DNA from: Panagrolaimus kolymaensis
Lineage: Eukaryota; Nematoda; Chromadorea; Rhabditida; Panagrolaimidae
Reading direction: 5' to 3'
Length of the DNA: 64,000 bases
Assembly (NCBI GenBank): GCA_028622995.1
Contig: JAJQJQ010000004.1
Location: 3,224,001 to 3,288,000, forward strand
The translations under genes were made by a program, and so were the position numbers. The notes below the pieces were generated by a model, which ran no database searches, was not told the origin of the DNA, and worked only from the letters and a program-made list of their open reading frames with translations. The first letter of the stretch is position 1. Each line of letters starts with the position of its first letter. Below, one piece after another: positions 10,808 to 22,710 of the stretch.

Positions 10808-13800
10808 TCAATCGATATAAATAAATAATAATAATAAATAGTAATAACAAATTAAAACAAGAAGACACTGTCGCTGCCGTTGTCTGTGGTGAGAATATAA
10901 ATTCAAGAAAACATTGTTTTTATACAGCGAGAATGAAAGTGAGAAAGACTAATGAAGGAATGTTTTCGTGTTCTTTTAAATTATTAGTCTTATCATCTTT
11001 TGCCTTTTTCCCGAAGCTTTAATCCCATGCTAGCCTTTTCAAAAAAAAAGTAGTTGAGATTAATTTCTGTAAACCAAAAAAGGCGGATATAAAGTTAGAT
11101 GTTAAACGATAAAAAAGTGAAGCTGCAAATGTCACTTTTTCGGCTTCCTGCTTTTATAAAATTATTTTCTATCTTTAGAAATATTTTTATTACGAAAGTG
11201 AGAGGTGGTGAGTGGATGGATTTACGTTGATTTTGCATTTTTTGTTGACGTCTGTTTGGAGATTTTAAAATGTTAAAAATTTAAGAAAACAAGTTGAGTG
11301 ATTATGGTAAATGGGAAATGGTGAGAGTTATAGTCACTATGAGCATCGACACCATTCTTATTGATATTTACCAAACTAAGTTGCCAAAGTTACCTTATCA
11401 TAAAGCTTTTTACATATTTTTCAAAGTTTTGACATTAAAAAAAAGGTTTATCAAGTTGATATTTTTCTTCTCAAAGAATTCAAAAAATGAATGTCAAAAT
11501 GAAAATACGCCCGAAAGAAAAGAACTTTCTCAATAAATGATTAAAAATGGGTAAAAAATTTTTTATCAATAACAAAGTTCACAGATGTGAACATTTGTAT
11601 GAAGAAAAAAAATCATTAAATTTAACCCATTTTTTAATTTAAAAAAAAAATCAAGCATTCTAAATATTATAACACTTGAAGATTTAAAAGCAAAACGATA
11701 TATGCGCTAATTGTAAGGATTAAAACTTTCTTTCTTGATTGTGGATTCAAATTTGTGTAAATGTGATCGGATAATAATAACAATTAATAATAAACATTTA
11801 ATATCTTTATCAGAAAATAGTTTCTAGACCGAGATACATTTTTGCCATAAAGGCTCTAAATAAAAAAATTTTCATGATTTGTTTTTCTCTTGACATCACT
11901 TTTCGAAAATTTTTAAAAAAAGTTGTGACTCAAATCACCATCATTTTGTATCAGATTTAGAACCTTTAAAAACGGGTGTTTTTTTAAATATGTAAAAATC
12001 ATTGTCTGCATGCACGTCCTGCTGTCTACAGACCGAGGGAAAGCAGAGGAGGCATAAAGCAGCATCAATTAGTTTCAATGCTTCCATTTATCACGATTCA
12101 CATTTTTTATGATGTTTGCTACGATGACGATCGATGGAAAAAGGTAAAATCCTAAAGTCTTTTTTTTCAATACCTCAATGGCTGGATGAAGCAAGCTTAT
12201 GTTTGTGAGCTTTTTTTTAGCAATGTGAAAGCAATGGTATTTTTTAAATTGGAATAAAAGAATATATTTTTTAAATATTTTCTTTCAATCATAAACCATT
12301 ACATATTTTTTTGCTGAATTTTATGCTCATGTATTATTCATTTTTCTCCCCTGATGGTTTTTATACTTTCACTGCTTTTAAAAATGGTTATAAACAAACT
12401 ACAAAAAAGCTTTGTCTCTCCTTTCATCGTCGATCGGTTGCTTTTTTTCTCGGACAAAAGCCAGTGCTTTTAATAAAACATTAGTTCCTGTCTGAAAAGG
12501 ACCTAAAAAAAGCGTGGATTCCATTTTTGCTATTTCTTTGAGCTGTTTGTAAAAAAAAATTAAAAATCAAACAATTCCAACAGACCGACAATCGTCTAAT
12601 ATTTTTTATTTTTTTATAACTGTTTCAAAACGCTTAGCTTATTTTTTATTTATGTCCAATTGCATCATTTTTCTAAAACAATGCCAAACTAATTTCAAGG
12701 AAATTTTTTTTATTTCTTTGCTAAAATGTCGAATGTCAAAAAAAAGTTGCGCCCTTTATTGTGTTTCTCGATTTCAAAATACCAACGTCAATCTTTACTC
12801 CCTCCAAATTTTTTTGTTTAAAAGGCAACTGCTTGATCTAATTGAGTTTTTGGTTTCTCGTTTCTTTGATTTTTTTCTATGCTTTTTATATTTAAAAATA
12901 TACTCGTATGATATTAATTATTAGAAAAAATTAAGATAGCATCCTATTTACTTTTAAAAACCTTCGAATCTATTCTTCTTCTTTTGTTCATTTGTTCAAA
13001 CGTCGCTGACCTACACTATCAAGATCTAAAAATTTCTTATCGCTTGCTAAAGAATCATGTTTTCAAAAAACCATTTTTCCCTTTTTCTTTTTTTTTCCTC
13101 ATTCGAACTTAGAGTCTCTGCATTCGGTGAGGTTAAAAAAAGAAAAGAAAAACCAAAGTTTAATTTTATGTAATCACAATTCTAAAGTTTATTTTTTGGC
13201 TTAACTTCAAGTGATCAAAAGCGTTTTCTTTAAGAAAAAAGAAAAAGCATGCGATAATAATCTTGGGAAATTGATTTTTCTGTATAAACATAAGTTCAAT
13301 GTCCACCTTTAAATTTATTGTTTAAATTTATGTTCTTTCTTTCGGCGTTATTGTTTTAGTTTATATAATTCTTGGCGCGAAGCAGCTAGTTAATTTAAAA
13401 AAATATTAACCCGATTACAAAACGAATGATTTATAAATTCTTTTACATACTAATAACTCTCTATCTTTGAGGACTTTTTAAAAATGCTTACATAAATAAG
13501 ATTTAGAAAAACAAAAGGTAGCACTTCTTTTGTATTTTTGCTTGCTAAAATATTAAAAGCTCTTAAATTTGATTTTAAATTATTTTCTTTTTTCTTTTAT
13601 TCTTAACTTCCCTTGCTTATAGTTAGTTATTTACAATTTCCTCGTTGTACAATTTTTACCATAAAGCTGATCTTCGAATTAGGGCGTCGCGTTTTTAAAC
13701 CAAATGTTCGCGAATGATCGATAGAAAATGTGTTAGTAAATTTTGGCGGCTTACACAGCTTTAATTGCATCAGTTACAGGTCATATAAGATATGATTCAT

Positions 13801-14353
13801 ATCTCATTGTCTCTAGTCCGTTTTCTCTATTTATCTTTAATATTTATCTAACGTAGTGAACCATTTTTGTTTTTGCTGTATTTAAAAATCCTACGATGCT
13901 AGGCGATAAACAAAGTTTATATGCTTCTTCATTAGCTTATGGTCTCTCACTAAAATAAGAGCTTTATTGCAAATGCAAAACTTAAATATTTCGCAGCGAA
14001 AACATCCAAAGTGGCATTGGAATGGATTTATATTTGTTAGCCGCATAAACAACAAGTTATAAAGTTTGTCTCTTGCCTTTCACTCACCCTTTCACTCTAT
14101 TCTTCGTGAAAAAAAAGAATTCATTTAAAAAAGTTATAAACCATTCAGCAATATTTTTTGAAAAATCATACTCTTTAAAATTTTGTCTGTTTGAAACAAA
14201 CACATATATTCACTAGTTTTTGTTCTTTGTTTTTTATTTTATTTGAAAGCTTTTGCTACGTTCAACAATCATTTTTGTTTATTTACTTTTACGTGGTTTT
14301 AAAACCTTTTCTTTTAAAAAAACTTTTAATTATTTTAGTTTTGCTTGCTTTCA
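10808..14353. other. Long gene-poor region upstream of adenylosuccinate synthetase
   Basis: About 3.5 kb in which I find no convincing exon, RNA gene or repeat family. It is AT-rich with scattered short frames such as 11294-11536 and 12652-12924 that look like chance. It separates divergently oriented genes, so it may hold regulatory sequence or very small genes that I cannot see by eye. Confidence 0.45.
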
Positions 14354-15825
14354 ATGGCTGATATACCTCTTGGTTGGGCAGGAAAACGAGGGGAACCTAT
14401 TACCGTTCTTTTGGGAGCACAATGGGGAGATGAAGGTAAAGGAAAAATCATTGATTTTTTGATTCAACATAATCAGGTTTATTTTACTTTATATATTTTA
14501 ATATATTAATTAAGATACTTAGGTTGATGTAACTGCTCGCTGCCAAGGTGGAAATAATGCGGGACATACAGTTATTGCAAATGGAAAGAAATATGATTTC
14601 CATTTATTACCCTCAGGAATGATAAGTGAACGTTGTTCAAATGTTATTGGTAATGGCGTGGTAGTAAACCTGGATGCATTTTTCGAGGAATTAGAGCATA
14701 ACGGAATCACAGTGGACCAACCTGGTTGGGAAAAGCGAATCGTTATTAGTAATCGAGCTCATTTGGTTCTTCGAGTTCATTCTCAAGTTGATGGACATCA
14801 AGAGGATAGTTTGGAAAAGAAAAGGTACACATATTAGTTGAGATCATTCTTAAATTAAGTTTCATTTTAGTAAAATTGGAACAACCAACCGCGGAATTGG
14901 CCCAACTTATTCATCAAAATGTTTCCGAAATGGTATTCGCATGGCTGACCTTCTTGGTAATTTCGAAGATTTTACTGCTCGGTTGGTGAAAATAATAAAT
15001 ACATTTTATTAATTATAGTTTTATAATTTTAGATACAAATCATTGGTTGCTCATTATCGCAAACAATTTCCCTCTATTAATGTTGATGAAGAGGATGAAC
15101 TTGCTTCATTGAAAGCTCACGCAGAACGTATACGTAAACTTGGAATCGTCGTTGATACATCCGTTTTTCTTCATGATGCTCGAATTTCGGGGAAGAAAGT
15201 ACTTGTTGAAGGTGCTAATGGAGCATTGCTTGATATTGATTTTGGAACATATCCATATGTCACCTCGAGTAATGCCACCGTTGGTGGAGTTTGCACTGGT
15301 CTTGGAATTCCTCCAACTGCAGTTAAAGAAATTGTTGGCGTTGTTAAAGCATATCAAACTCGTGTAGGTGCTGGACCATTCCCTACTGAACAATTTAATG
15401 ATGATGGTGATAAACTTCAACAAATCGGTCAAGAAGTTGGTGTTACAACTGGTCGAAAGCGACGTTGTGGATGGATTGATTTAATTTTACTTCGAAGTGC
15501 GACCGTTATTAATGGTTTCACCGCTTTTGCATTAACCAAGCTTGATGTATTAGATACTTTTGCTGAAGTCAAAGTTGCAACCGGTTATCGTCTTGATAAT
15601 CAAGTTCTTAATTTTCCTCCTGCAAAAGCATCAGATTGGGATCGAATTGAGGTTGAATATAAAAGTTTCCCAGGATGGCAAACAACCACAAGTGAAATAC
15701 GTGATTATGATTCGCTTCCACAACAATGCAAAGACTATATCAAATTTATTGAAGATTTTATTGGAGTTCCAATTAAATTTATTGGAGTTGGTGCTGCTCG
15801 TGAAGCTCTTATTGTTCGCAAATAA
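14354..15825 (+). CDS. adss-1: Adenylosuccinate synthetase
   Basis: The enzyme joins IMP and aspartate using GTP to form adenylosuccinate, the first committed step from IMP to AMP in the cytosol. Exons 14354-14476, 14523-14824, 14871-14981 and 15033-15825 give 442 aa, the normal length for the eukaryotic enzyme. The GTP/IMP-binding signature [12 protein letters not shown] is at residues 20-31, with the catalytic Asp in it. Further family blocks are [50 protein letters not shown] (split here as [14 protein letters not shown] and [10 protein letters not shown]), [10 protein letters not shown] and [11 protein letters not shown]. All introns are under 60 nt. The second intron falls in the codon before KIGTTNRG. 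No oddities in the catalytic residues. Confidence 0.97.
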
Positions 15826-16221
15826 ATAATTATATAATAAGAGATGGAATGAAATAATTGCCTTAAATCCTTTTTTACTTTTACCTTTACTTTTTTATTA
15901 TTTCAACGTACGCGTAGTTAGATATTTTTATTTCAGAAAAGCATGCTTAATTACAAGCATGGTATTTTTCTTAATAGTTGAAAGTAGCTTTTTTAATTTG
16001 TTATTTGTTTTTACGGGAATTTTATATCGTCGTTACTACCTTTTTAGAGTTATTTTATTATTTTTTATTACTGCGTCGTTGTGTCTCTCTTTATCTCTCA
16101 TATTTTCTTTTCAATAAACATCTCAAAATCTTTTTTGAAAGTCAATAAAATTATACTAAAAATCAACTTTATTTACACGTATTTTTTTTCAAAAGACAAT
16201 TTTTAAAACGTCCAATTAATT
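15826..16221. other. Tail-to-tail intergenic spacer
   Basis: This contains the 3' UTRs of adenylosuccinate synthetase (plus) and the SLC22 transporter (minus). It is T-rich. No repeat or RNA gene was seen. Confidence 0.5.
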
Positions 16222-18111
16222 TTAAGCTTTTGGTTCAAAATTAAGTTTTTCAAGCTCTGCATTTCTTGCAAGATTTTTTCTCTTTCTGCAACAACCAATT
16301 TTATCTTCCACTGGTGGCATATGTTCAAGCAATGGTCGACCTTTAGTTTCAGGAATCATTGTTTGGAAAAGAATCATATCCAAAAGACCCAAAATTCCCA
16401 TTGCAACATATGGAAGTGGATCCCAAACATGAGAAAGTAAGAAAAGTTGAGGAGAAAATACTACTCCAACTCTGGTCCAAAATTGACAGAATGAATATGA
16501 AAGATTTCGAATGCATGTAGGGAAAAGTTCTCCAGAAGCGATTCCATTCGTAAGATAAAGTTGAGCACAAACAGAAACAATGGAAACACTACAAATTCGA
16601 ATGATTCCATGAAATTGTGAATCGGAGTTGGTTGCTTGGAAAGCAAAGATGGCGAAACAAGCGGCAGCAATTTCAAGCCATGCACCAAAATGGATAACTT
16701 TTCGACCAACACAAGTAAATTTATAATCCATGAAGGCCATGGTGAGATTGAGTGCATATCGAATGATACCAATTAAAATTGCATTCATATAAATGGAACC
16801 AGAGATTTTTTCCATATTGTAAATAAGGCCATAGTTTACGATACTTGTAACAAAACTAAAATATTAAACAAAAAATTAAAATGGATTTAGTGGAGGAAGG
16901 TTTAAATCCCAAAGCCGATGCCACGTTTTTCTGCTTCGACATTTTAATCTTTTATAAAACTTACAAACTGAAAGCCAATAAAATAGTATATTTTGCAAAT
17001 TCCCATGTATAAAATAAATGGAAGAAAGTATAATTTTTGGATACTGATTGTCTAGTTTCAAAGCTTTCTTTTTCTCGATTTAATGTTTGTTTTAGTAAAA
17101 CACTGTCGCATTTTACACCATTTATTCGATACATTCTTTCAATAACTGCTTGAGCTTCTTCGAGTCTTCCTTTTTGCGCAAGGAATTGAGCGCTTTCTGA
17201 CATAAATATCAAAAGCAACAATGCAGGAATTGTTAAAAGACTACTGGCTCGAGCAAGAGTTCGCCAATCTTCTGAGAAATAAGCAACAATGGAATAAATG
17301 ATGTAATTTGGAGCCCATGATACAACATTATTTATCCAAAGTCTATCTTTTTTTGGAAGATTTTCAACGCAAAATACAAGCATTACACTGAAATTTAAAA
17401 TTCCACTAATTTCTCGACCTGATAAAAACTTACGCAATAGACCCGCCATTAAAAATATTTACAATGAAACGGGCAAATGTGAAAGTGAAAAGATTGTTAG
17501 TAAATGAAGTTGCAAATTGAGTGATTATAACACCCGATAATGCAATAATCATAGCCTTTTTTCGACCCAAACTATCACTAAATTGTCCAAAGAAAATACT
17601 TCCAATCATAACACCAATCATTTGAACCGAAGTTGAATGCTTTACTTTTTTTGCATCTTCACAATAATATTCCCACTAAACTTTTAGACTATGTTATTGG
17701 ATTTTAATTGCAACTACATAAATCTTTTTCTATTTTGAAAGGATCGAAAGCTTACCTCCATATTTACAGTTCCAAATTGACTTTCATATTCGACTCTACA
17801 TTTATCCGCAAAAGTAACATTATTTGCTTGGATTAAAGAAAGCTGTTTGCAAGCTTCTTTATCACTCAATTTTGATAAATCGATATCGCCGCAAGCGAGA
17901 ACTTTTGGAGTTGCGCCTGTAAATAATTGTTACTGTAACTCTTATTTTCTTTAGAAAATATCTTACCAGCAAACATCATAAAAAGTTGATTTCCAAGTTG
18001 ACTTAAAATCATCAACTCACAAAGAAAGCAAATCAAGAAAGTATACTTTCCAAGTTTAACAAAATCTCCTAGCTTCACATCTGAAGCTGATTTTACTTCC
18101 TCTTTCGCCAT
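16222..18111 (-). CDS. SLC22-like organic ion transporter (MFS superfamily)
   Basis: This is a predicted plasma-membrane transporter of organic cations, anions or carnitine-like substrates. Exons 18111-17967, 17916-17756, 17675-17434, 17405-16965 and 16855-16222 sum to 1623 nt (540 aa), the usual SLC22 size with 12 helices. TM1 is around residues 22-46. A large extracellular loop with several Cys follows (from ATPKVLACGDIDL to about EYYCED). The MFS signature GQFSDSLGRKKAMI comes after TM2, and PETKGRPLLEHMP follows the last helix. Exons 3 and 4 are joined by an intron of only 28 nt (17433-17406, GTAAGT...AAATTAG). Removing it restores the frame between FNGGSIA and GILNFSVML; without it the frame breaks. 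If that is not an intron, the gene carries a +1 frameshift. The substrate cannot be inferred. Confidence 0.85.
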
Positions 18112-19198
18112 CTTCTTTCTTTCTTTTTTTGTTTTCTTTTGCTCTCAGATAAAAAAAAACAATGTCGAACAGTGTTTTCGACAACAGCAACGACGACAAG
18201 AGGAGAGAGGAGAGTCTATGGGCGAAGACTAAAAACTTTTTAACTCTTATATTTAACACCTCGTGAAGAAAGAAAAAAATAAACTGCTGATAACAAAACC
18301 AACCTTCGATAGTTTCGTCTTTTCAAGATTAGCTTCATCGATGTAATGAAGATTGTGGCTGTGGCGTACGTGGTCTTTGTTCGACGCTTTTAATTTTTAC
18401 CCAGACTTTTTGGTGCAATGTGTTTGAAGTTGTAAAATTCAGAAAGATAGGAAGTGATAATCCTTGAAAATGACAGCTAAGCAAATTTGAAGTTTCATTC
18501 TTTTTATATATTGGCTTCAATCATTGTTAGAAAAATTTGATTTAAGGTGGGTTGTAAAAAAACAGATGATTTGAGTTTACATGAAAGGAATATTATTGGA
18601 AAACTTTTGAACTCCTAAATATTATTACAGAAAATTCGAGCATTTTAATTTGGATAAACTTGTTGTCAAATTAAAACAAGTTTTAAAAATTTATAATGGT
18701 TTTGATATGTTTAATTCAAAAATTTGGCCATTTAATAATTTTATAAAAACCATACATCCCGACTCAATTTCTCCACATTAATTTAGTTTCACCATAGCGC
18801 AGTGGTCTAAAGCGTATCCTTTGCATTGGATGCATGTAGAAAAAAGTTCAATGAACAAAAAATAGCCAATATCAAATTCCTTGAAAAAGTAAAAAAGCAT
18901 TTCGAGGGTCGCAATTTGGCAAAATAAAAAGTTAAGCTTGATGAATTTGTCAATGGATTTTATATTCATTAACACCAGACATGAGCTTTCATTTTTATAT
19001 TTTTTAGTCTTTGAAACAAAAAAATAAGATGTCTCAGATAATTACAGCTTTTTTTATGTTTGGTGTTCATTTTTTCTTTTTCCATCTAGTTTAAAACAGG
19101 CTTTTTCGAATGATGTGATTCATTTTTTGTTTCCAATTAAAACATTTGTTTATTGATTATTGCTTCCCCACAATCTTCTTTTCACTTTCATTTTGGGG
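18112..19198. other. Intergenic region between SLC22 transporter and S1 protease
   Basis: This region lies between divergently transcribed genes. It has a CT/GA-rich strip directly upstream of the transporter (about 18115-18215) that probably belongs to its promoter or 5' UTR, and a tRNA-like relic near 18786-18866. The rest is unremarkable AT-rich sequence. Confidence 0.45.
18786..18866 (+). pseudogene. tRNA-like sequence, probably a tRNA relic
   Basis: TAGCGCAGTGGTCTAAAGCG resembles an A-box/D-arm of the Leu or Ser type. It is followed by TATCC-TTTGCATT-GGATG, a five-pair stem with an eight-base loop that could be an anticodon arm containing TGC. Downstream, GTTCAATGAAC is only a weak B-box. 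The loop is one base too long, the acceptor ends do not pair and there is no clear variable arm. I read it as a decayed tRNA or tRNA-derived SINE fragment rather than a working gene. Confidence 0.25.
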
Positions 19199-20793
19199 AT
19201 GCTTCGAATACTTTTTATAGGACTTTTACCGATTGCTTGTGTTGTTGCACTTTTTCGACCCACATCAATTCCACGAGGTTTTTTATATTTTTTTTGAAGT
19301 TTATGTAAATAAAATATTATAAATTTTAGATGTGAGGCTGACAAAAATTAATGAATCCATGAGCCAATGGCTCGCTTCAACATGTGGTAGATCCACTGAA
19401 CACGTTGGTTGATTATAAGACAAATTTTTTAAAATTAAATTTGTGTTTAAAATTTGTAGTTATTTGATGTTGAAAGTAATCAAATTAGAGGCAGACGATA
19501 TCCATGGGCTGTTTCAATTATGCTTTTTGTGAGTTTTACCTTTTACCATTTTACTTGACCTTAGAGTTTTTCCCATCTTTCACTATCTCTTTTGTTCTTA
19601 GAATTTCCAAAGAATCCATAAACTTTTCAGGGAAAAAACAAACTCGGTGGTTCCATAATTTCTCCATATCATATTTTAACGGCAGCTCATGGTTTTGTAA
19701 AATTTCGAAGTTTTCATTCTGTCCCATGCCAGTAAGTTCATCATGATGTACTTATTTTCACGTCATTTTCGAGACAATTATTTCATTAAAAGTCAAAACC
19801 TGTCGTAATCAATCATATAATAAACATTGTGTTTTTCTTTTGCAGAATAATGGGTTATCGAGATGCGCATGAATTGAAACAAAGAGTGGTGGCAGTTGGG
19901 GGAGATTGCATTCGTGGAAGATCAAGATATTTGCCTAATCATTCATCTTGCAATCATGCTACAGCAAATTTTAATCGAGTAAGAATTTTTATGCCCTTTT
20001 CAGAGATACAGAGTCGTGAAAACAAAAACACAACTTCCTTTCAAAGCTTTTGTGAATGCAAGAAATAATTTTTTTTTGTTATTCCAGATCCGAGTGGTTT
20101 ATGTTGATTCTGATTTTGCATCCACTGGTTGCATAGGAGGTCATGATTGGGCAATATTAGAAGTTGAAAAGCCATTGTGGTTTGATGCCAGCATTCAACC
20201 TATATGTTTACCCTTTCCAAATCAACCCATTAATCCTCTTTTTACTGTATATAGTTGGGGAAAACGTGATAGTAAGTGATAATCCTTTCTTTCATTTATT
20301 TTTTACTTTTACCTTTGAAGCTTAACTTTTTTTGAAAGGTGTGGTAGGTATTACGTTAAAAAACTTCCTTCAATTTGATAACACTAAAACCTTGAAAGGG
20401 AAAATGTCAAAAAATAAAACATTCAAAACAAAATATTCTTTTTTTTTAGTTTTCAATGAAAGTGGTCCAATCATTCATGAAATCCCAATGGCTCATGATC
20501 CCAAATGTCGACCACCATGGTCTGACATAATGCCACCAAATCTCCCAGATTATGTTTGTGGAAAATCTCTTGATCCCCGAAGTCCTACAAGTCTAAGAAC
20601 ATGTCATGGTGATAGTGGAGCAGGTCTTGAACAACGAGATGCATATGACGTTGCGACACTTATTGGAATAACTTCATTTGGATCTAAAGGTTGTCCAGCA
20701 AATGAATTAGCTAGATTTACTCGAGTTTCATCATATCTCAAACATATTTGTGAGCTTACTGGTGTTTGTTATACAATAAATAGATCATCATAG
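19199..20793 (+). CDS. Secreted trypsin-like (S1A) serine protease
   Basis: Seven exons (19199-19277, 19330-19403, 19460-19528, 19631-19731, 19846-19978, 20088-20271, 20450-20793) give 327 aa. MLRILFIGLLPIACVVAL is a signal peptide. The pro-region has LTKINESMSQWLASTCG, a pattern seen in nematode trypsin-family proteins, and RGRRYPWAVSI marks the start of the protease domain. The catalytic triad is present: His94 in ILTAAHGF, Asp172 in GGHDWAILEVE and Ser269 in TCHGDSGAGL. Both Cys of the usual His-loop disulfide are gone (CGGS is LGGS, AAHC is AAHG), a matched pair loss. The residue at the S1-pocket base (chymotrypsin position 189) reads Arg, unlike trypsin's Asp, so the specificity is unpredictable. 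It is probably active but atypical. Confidence 0.87.
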
Positions 20794-21642
20794 AAATTTC
20801 GATACCCATGTTTAAGTACAAAACAGAAAGGAAAAAAAATTGATAAGACGAGGAAGTTTTTTTTATTGTTATTTCAACGATGAGTTTCTTACTTTTTGTT
20901 GTTCATTCTTGGTCTCAATATTTTTTTGTGGAAAAATATTTCTTTATTTGAAACGTTAATTCGCTCATTCAAAAAGCCCAAAAAATTAAATTTATTTTAC
21001 AAAGCGCAATTTCTTTTTAAGCTTCTTTTCCACTGTCAATCTTTATGGAAAAAAGACATTATTTACAACTTGTCCAAAATGTATTTGAGTCTTGATAAAA
21101 CATCAAATTCATTGTGCACTTGACAACAAGTGCTTTTAAACTCATACATAATCGATATAAAGAAATAAAAAGCAATCGATGAAAATGTGGTAGATTTTGA
21201 ATATTGCCTTCTGTTACGGCTCGCTATATTCTTCTTTGACAATTGACAAAAAATTATTAAAGTTCACATGGAGCTATTCTAACAATGAAAAAATTAATTA
21301 AAGATAACCTTAAAAAAAGTTTTTAAAAAGGCACTCAATCATAAAAATCAATAAATTTAGTTGTTTGTCCAAAAAATACTGCCATTATTAATAACAAGCA
21401 TGGGTGTATGTAGCAGAATACGATATGTATGCAGGTCATCTTCTCTTTTTATTATTTTTTAAAGAACTTTGGGCAATCAATGGCATTTTTATATGAAAAA
21501 TTGGTTGAGAAAAAAGGTGTATTAAAAATAAAAAGTTTCATTTTTTTTGAAGGTCACAAAACCTTTATCATCATGTTCATTAATTTTTTAACACTCGACT
21601 TTAATCAATTAATAATAAAATGAATTTCAGCATTTCGACAGT
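20794..21642. other. Intergenic spacer
   Basis: About 850 bp with only chance open frames. A TTTCAG acceptor at 21625-21630, 12 nt before the next ATG, looks like a trans-splice site for the following small gene. Confidence 0.45.
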
Positions 21643-21837
21643 ATGCATCCATGTGAATCACATTCTTTACCAAATTTAAACAAAGATGAAATTCTTCTAC
21701 AACTCTTTCAACGGATTCTTGAACGTAGAGAAAGACTTTGGGAAATGCATCAAATTATCAAAATTGAAATGAAACAATTTGAAGAGGAATTAAAGAAATT
21801 AGATGAAGAAATTGAAAATGTTGAAGATATGAATTAA
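21643..21837 (+). CDS. Small acidic coiled-coil protein, unknown
   Basis: A single exon gives 64 aa, starting MHPCESHSLPNLNKDEILL. From about residue 20 the chain is a continuous predicted helix with heptad-like spacing and high charge (ERRERLWEMHQIIKIEMKQF, then EEELKKLDEEIENVED). The ATG sits just after an atttcag acceptor with no compatible coding exon upstream, which suggests trans-splicing to a leader; alternatively a short 5' exon was missed. There is no signal peptide or membrane segment. I do not recognise a family. The composition and stop-free frame support coding, but evidence is limited. Confidence 0.5.
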   Translation: MHPCESHSLPNLNKDEILLQLFQRILERRERLWEMHQIIKIEMKQFEEELKKLDEEIENVEDMN

Positions 21838-22495
21838 TTAAATATTTGCTAAAATTAAAGGCAGTTTGTGCCTTTGATAAAAAAGTGTTTGTTGCTTTTT
21901 TGTGCTAATCATTGATTGCCCATTATTTTGTAATTTCAAATGTTTTGTACTTTAAAATAAAAGCATGGATGCCATCAAATTGTTTCTTTTCGAAAAATCA
22001 ATCTCTGTTTAAATTCTTCACCACAAACAATAACAAAAAAACTTTAAATTATTCTCATTGAAAACTTTTAATTAATGAAAGACCAAAGATAAAAATTACA
22101 GTCATTGTTTTATAAAAAAAAATATTCTCGTTATCGAAAGAATTCAATGGAATTCGTTTATTCTAAACCCTTGTGGTTCTCGAAAAAAATGCTTGTTTTT
22201 TTTACAAAAGCATACGGTAGCTTGAATTAAGTTTGTTGCTTTGAAAAAAGCTTGCTGATCTTTTTTAACCTTCAACCATTTTCGTTAATTCTATGCACCA
22301 AAATTTATTGCATATTTTTCCGTCAAATTTGCATGAACAAATGCACTTTCAAGATGACCGATCAAAAAGCTATATAAAGCTCGAAATGTTCCAATCAAAT
22401 ATTATTATTCTTCGCTGAGTTTCATCAGAAGTTCGTCGTCGTCTCAATTCTCTTCATTTGTTCTTTCTTCAACGTTTCGTCGTCGTCTTTCAACC
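21838..22495. other. Promoter-containing spacer
   Basis: This holds the 3' UTR of the small coiled-coil gene and the TATA-type promoter of the next gene. No other feature was recognised. Confidence 0.5.
22371..22378 (+). promoter_or_regulatory. TATA box of the 51-aa protein gene
   Basis: TATATAAA is followed about 30-50 nt downstream by a pyrimidine-rich initiator region and a CGTCGTCGTC-rich 5' leader, ending at the ATG at 22496. The same arrangement appears before the Gln/Trp repeat gene (61349). Confidence 0.55.
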
Positions 22496-22710
22496 ATGGG
22501 TGACCAATCTGCTTACATGCCTGCTGTATGTTTTTTTTCTTATGCTTTTTTGATTTGATTTATTATCATTGTTTTATTTTTCAGCTTGAACAAAAGAAAG
22601 AAGCTCCTAAAGGTTATGCTGATACTTATGGTCAATGCAAAAAGCCTGACAAATACAAGAAAGAAGAATACTTCATGCCTCGCGAAGACAAACCTGAAGA
22701 AAAGAAATAA
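22496..22710 (+). CDS. Small Lys/Glu-rich protein, unknown, likely highly expressed
   Basis: Exons 22496-22525 and 22585-22710 give 51 aa, starting MGDQSAYMPALEQKKEAPKG. The protein is very hydrophilic, with one Cys, Tyr-containing KYKKEEYFMP and a Lys/Glu tail. It has no signal peptide or transmembrane segment. The start has a strong ACCATGG context. A TATA box lies 125 nt upstream, and codons are of the GCT/CGC/AAG/CTT kind seen in abundant proteins here. The 3' UTR has AATAAA around 22795. I do not recognise the family; it may be a nematode-specific structural or stress protein. Coding status is well supported by splice phase and codon use, but the function is unknown. Confidence 0.65.
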
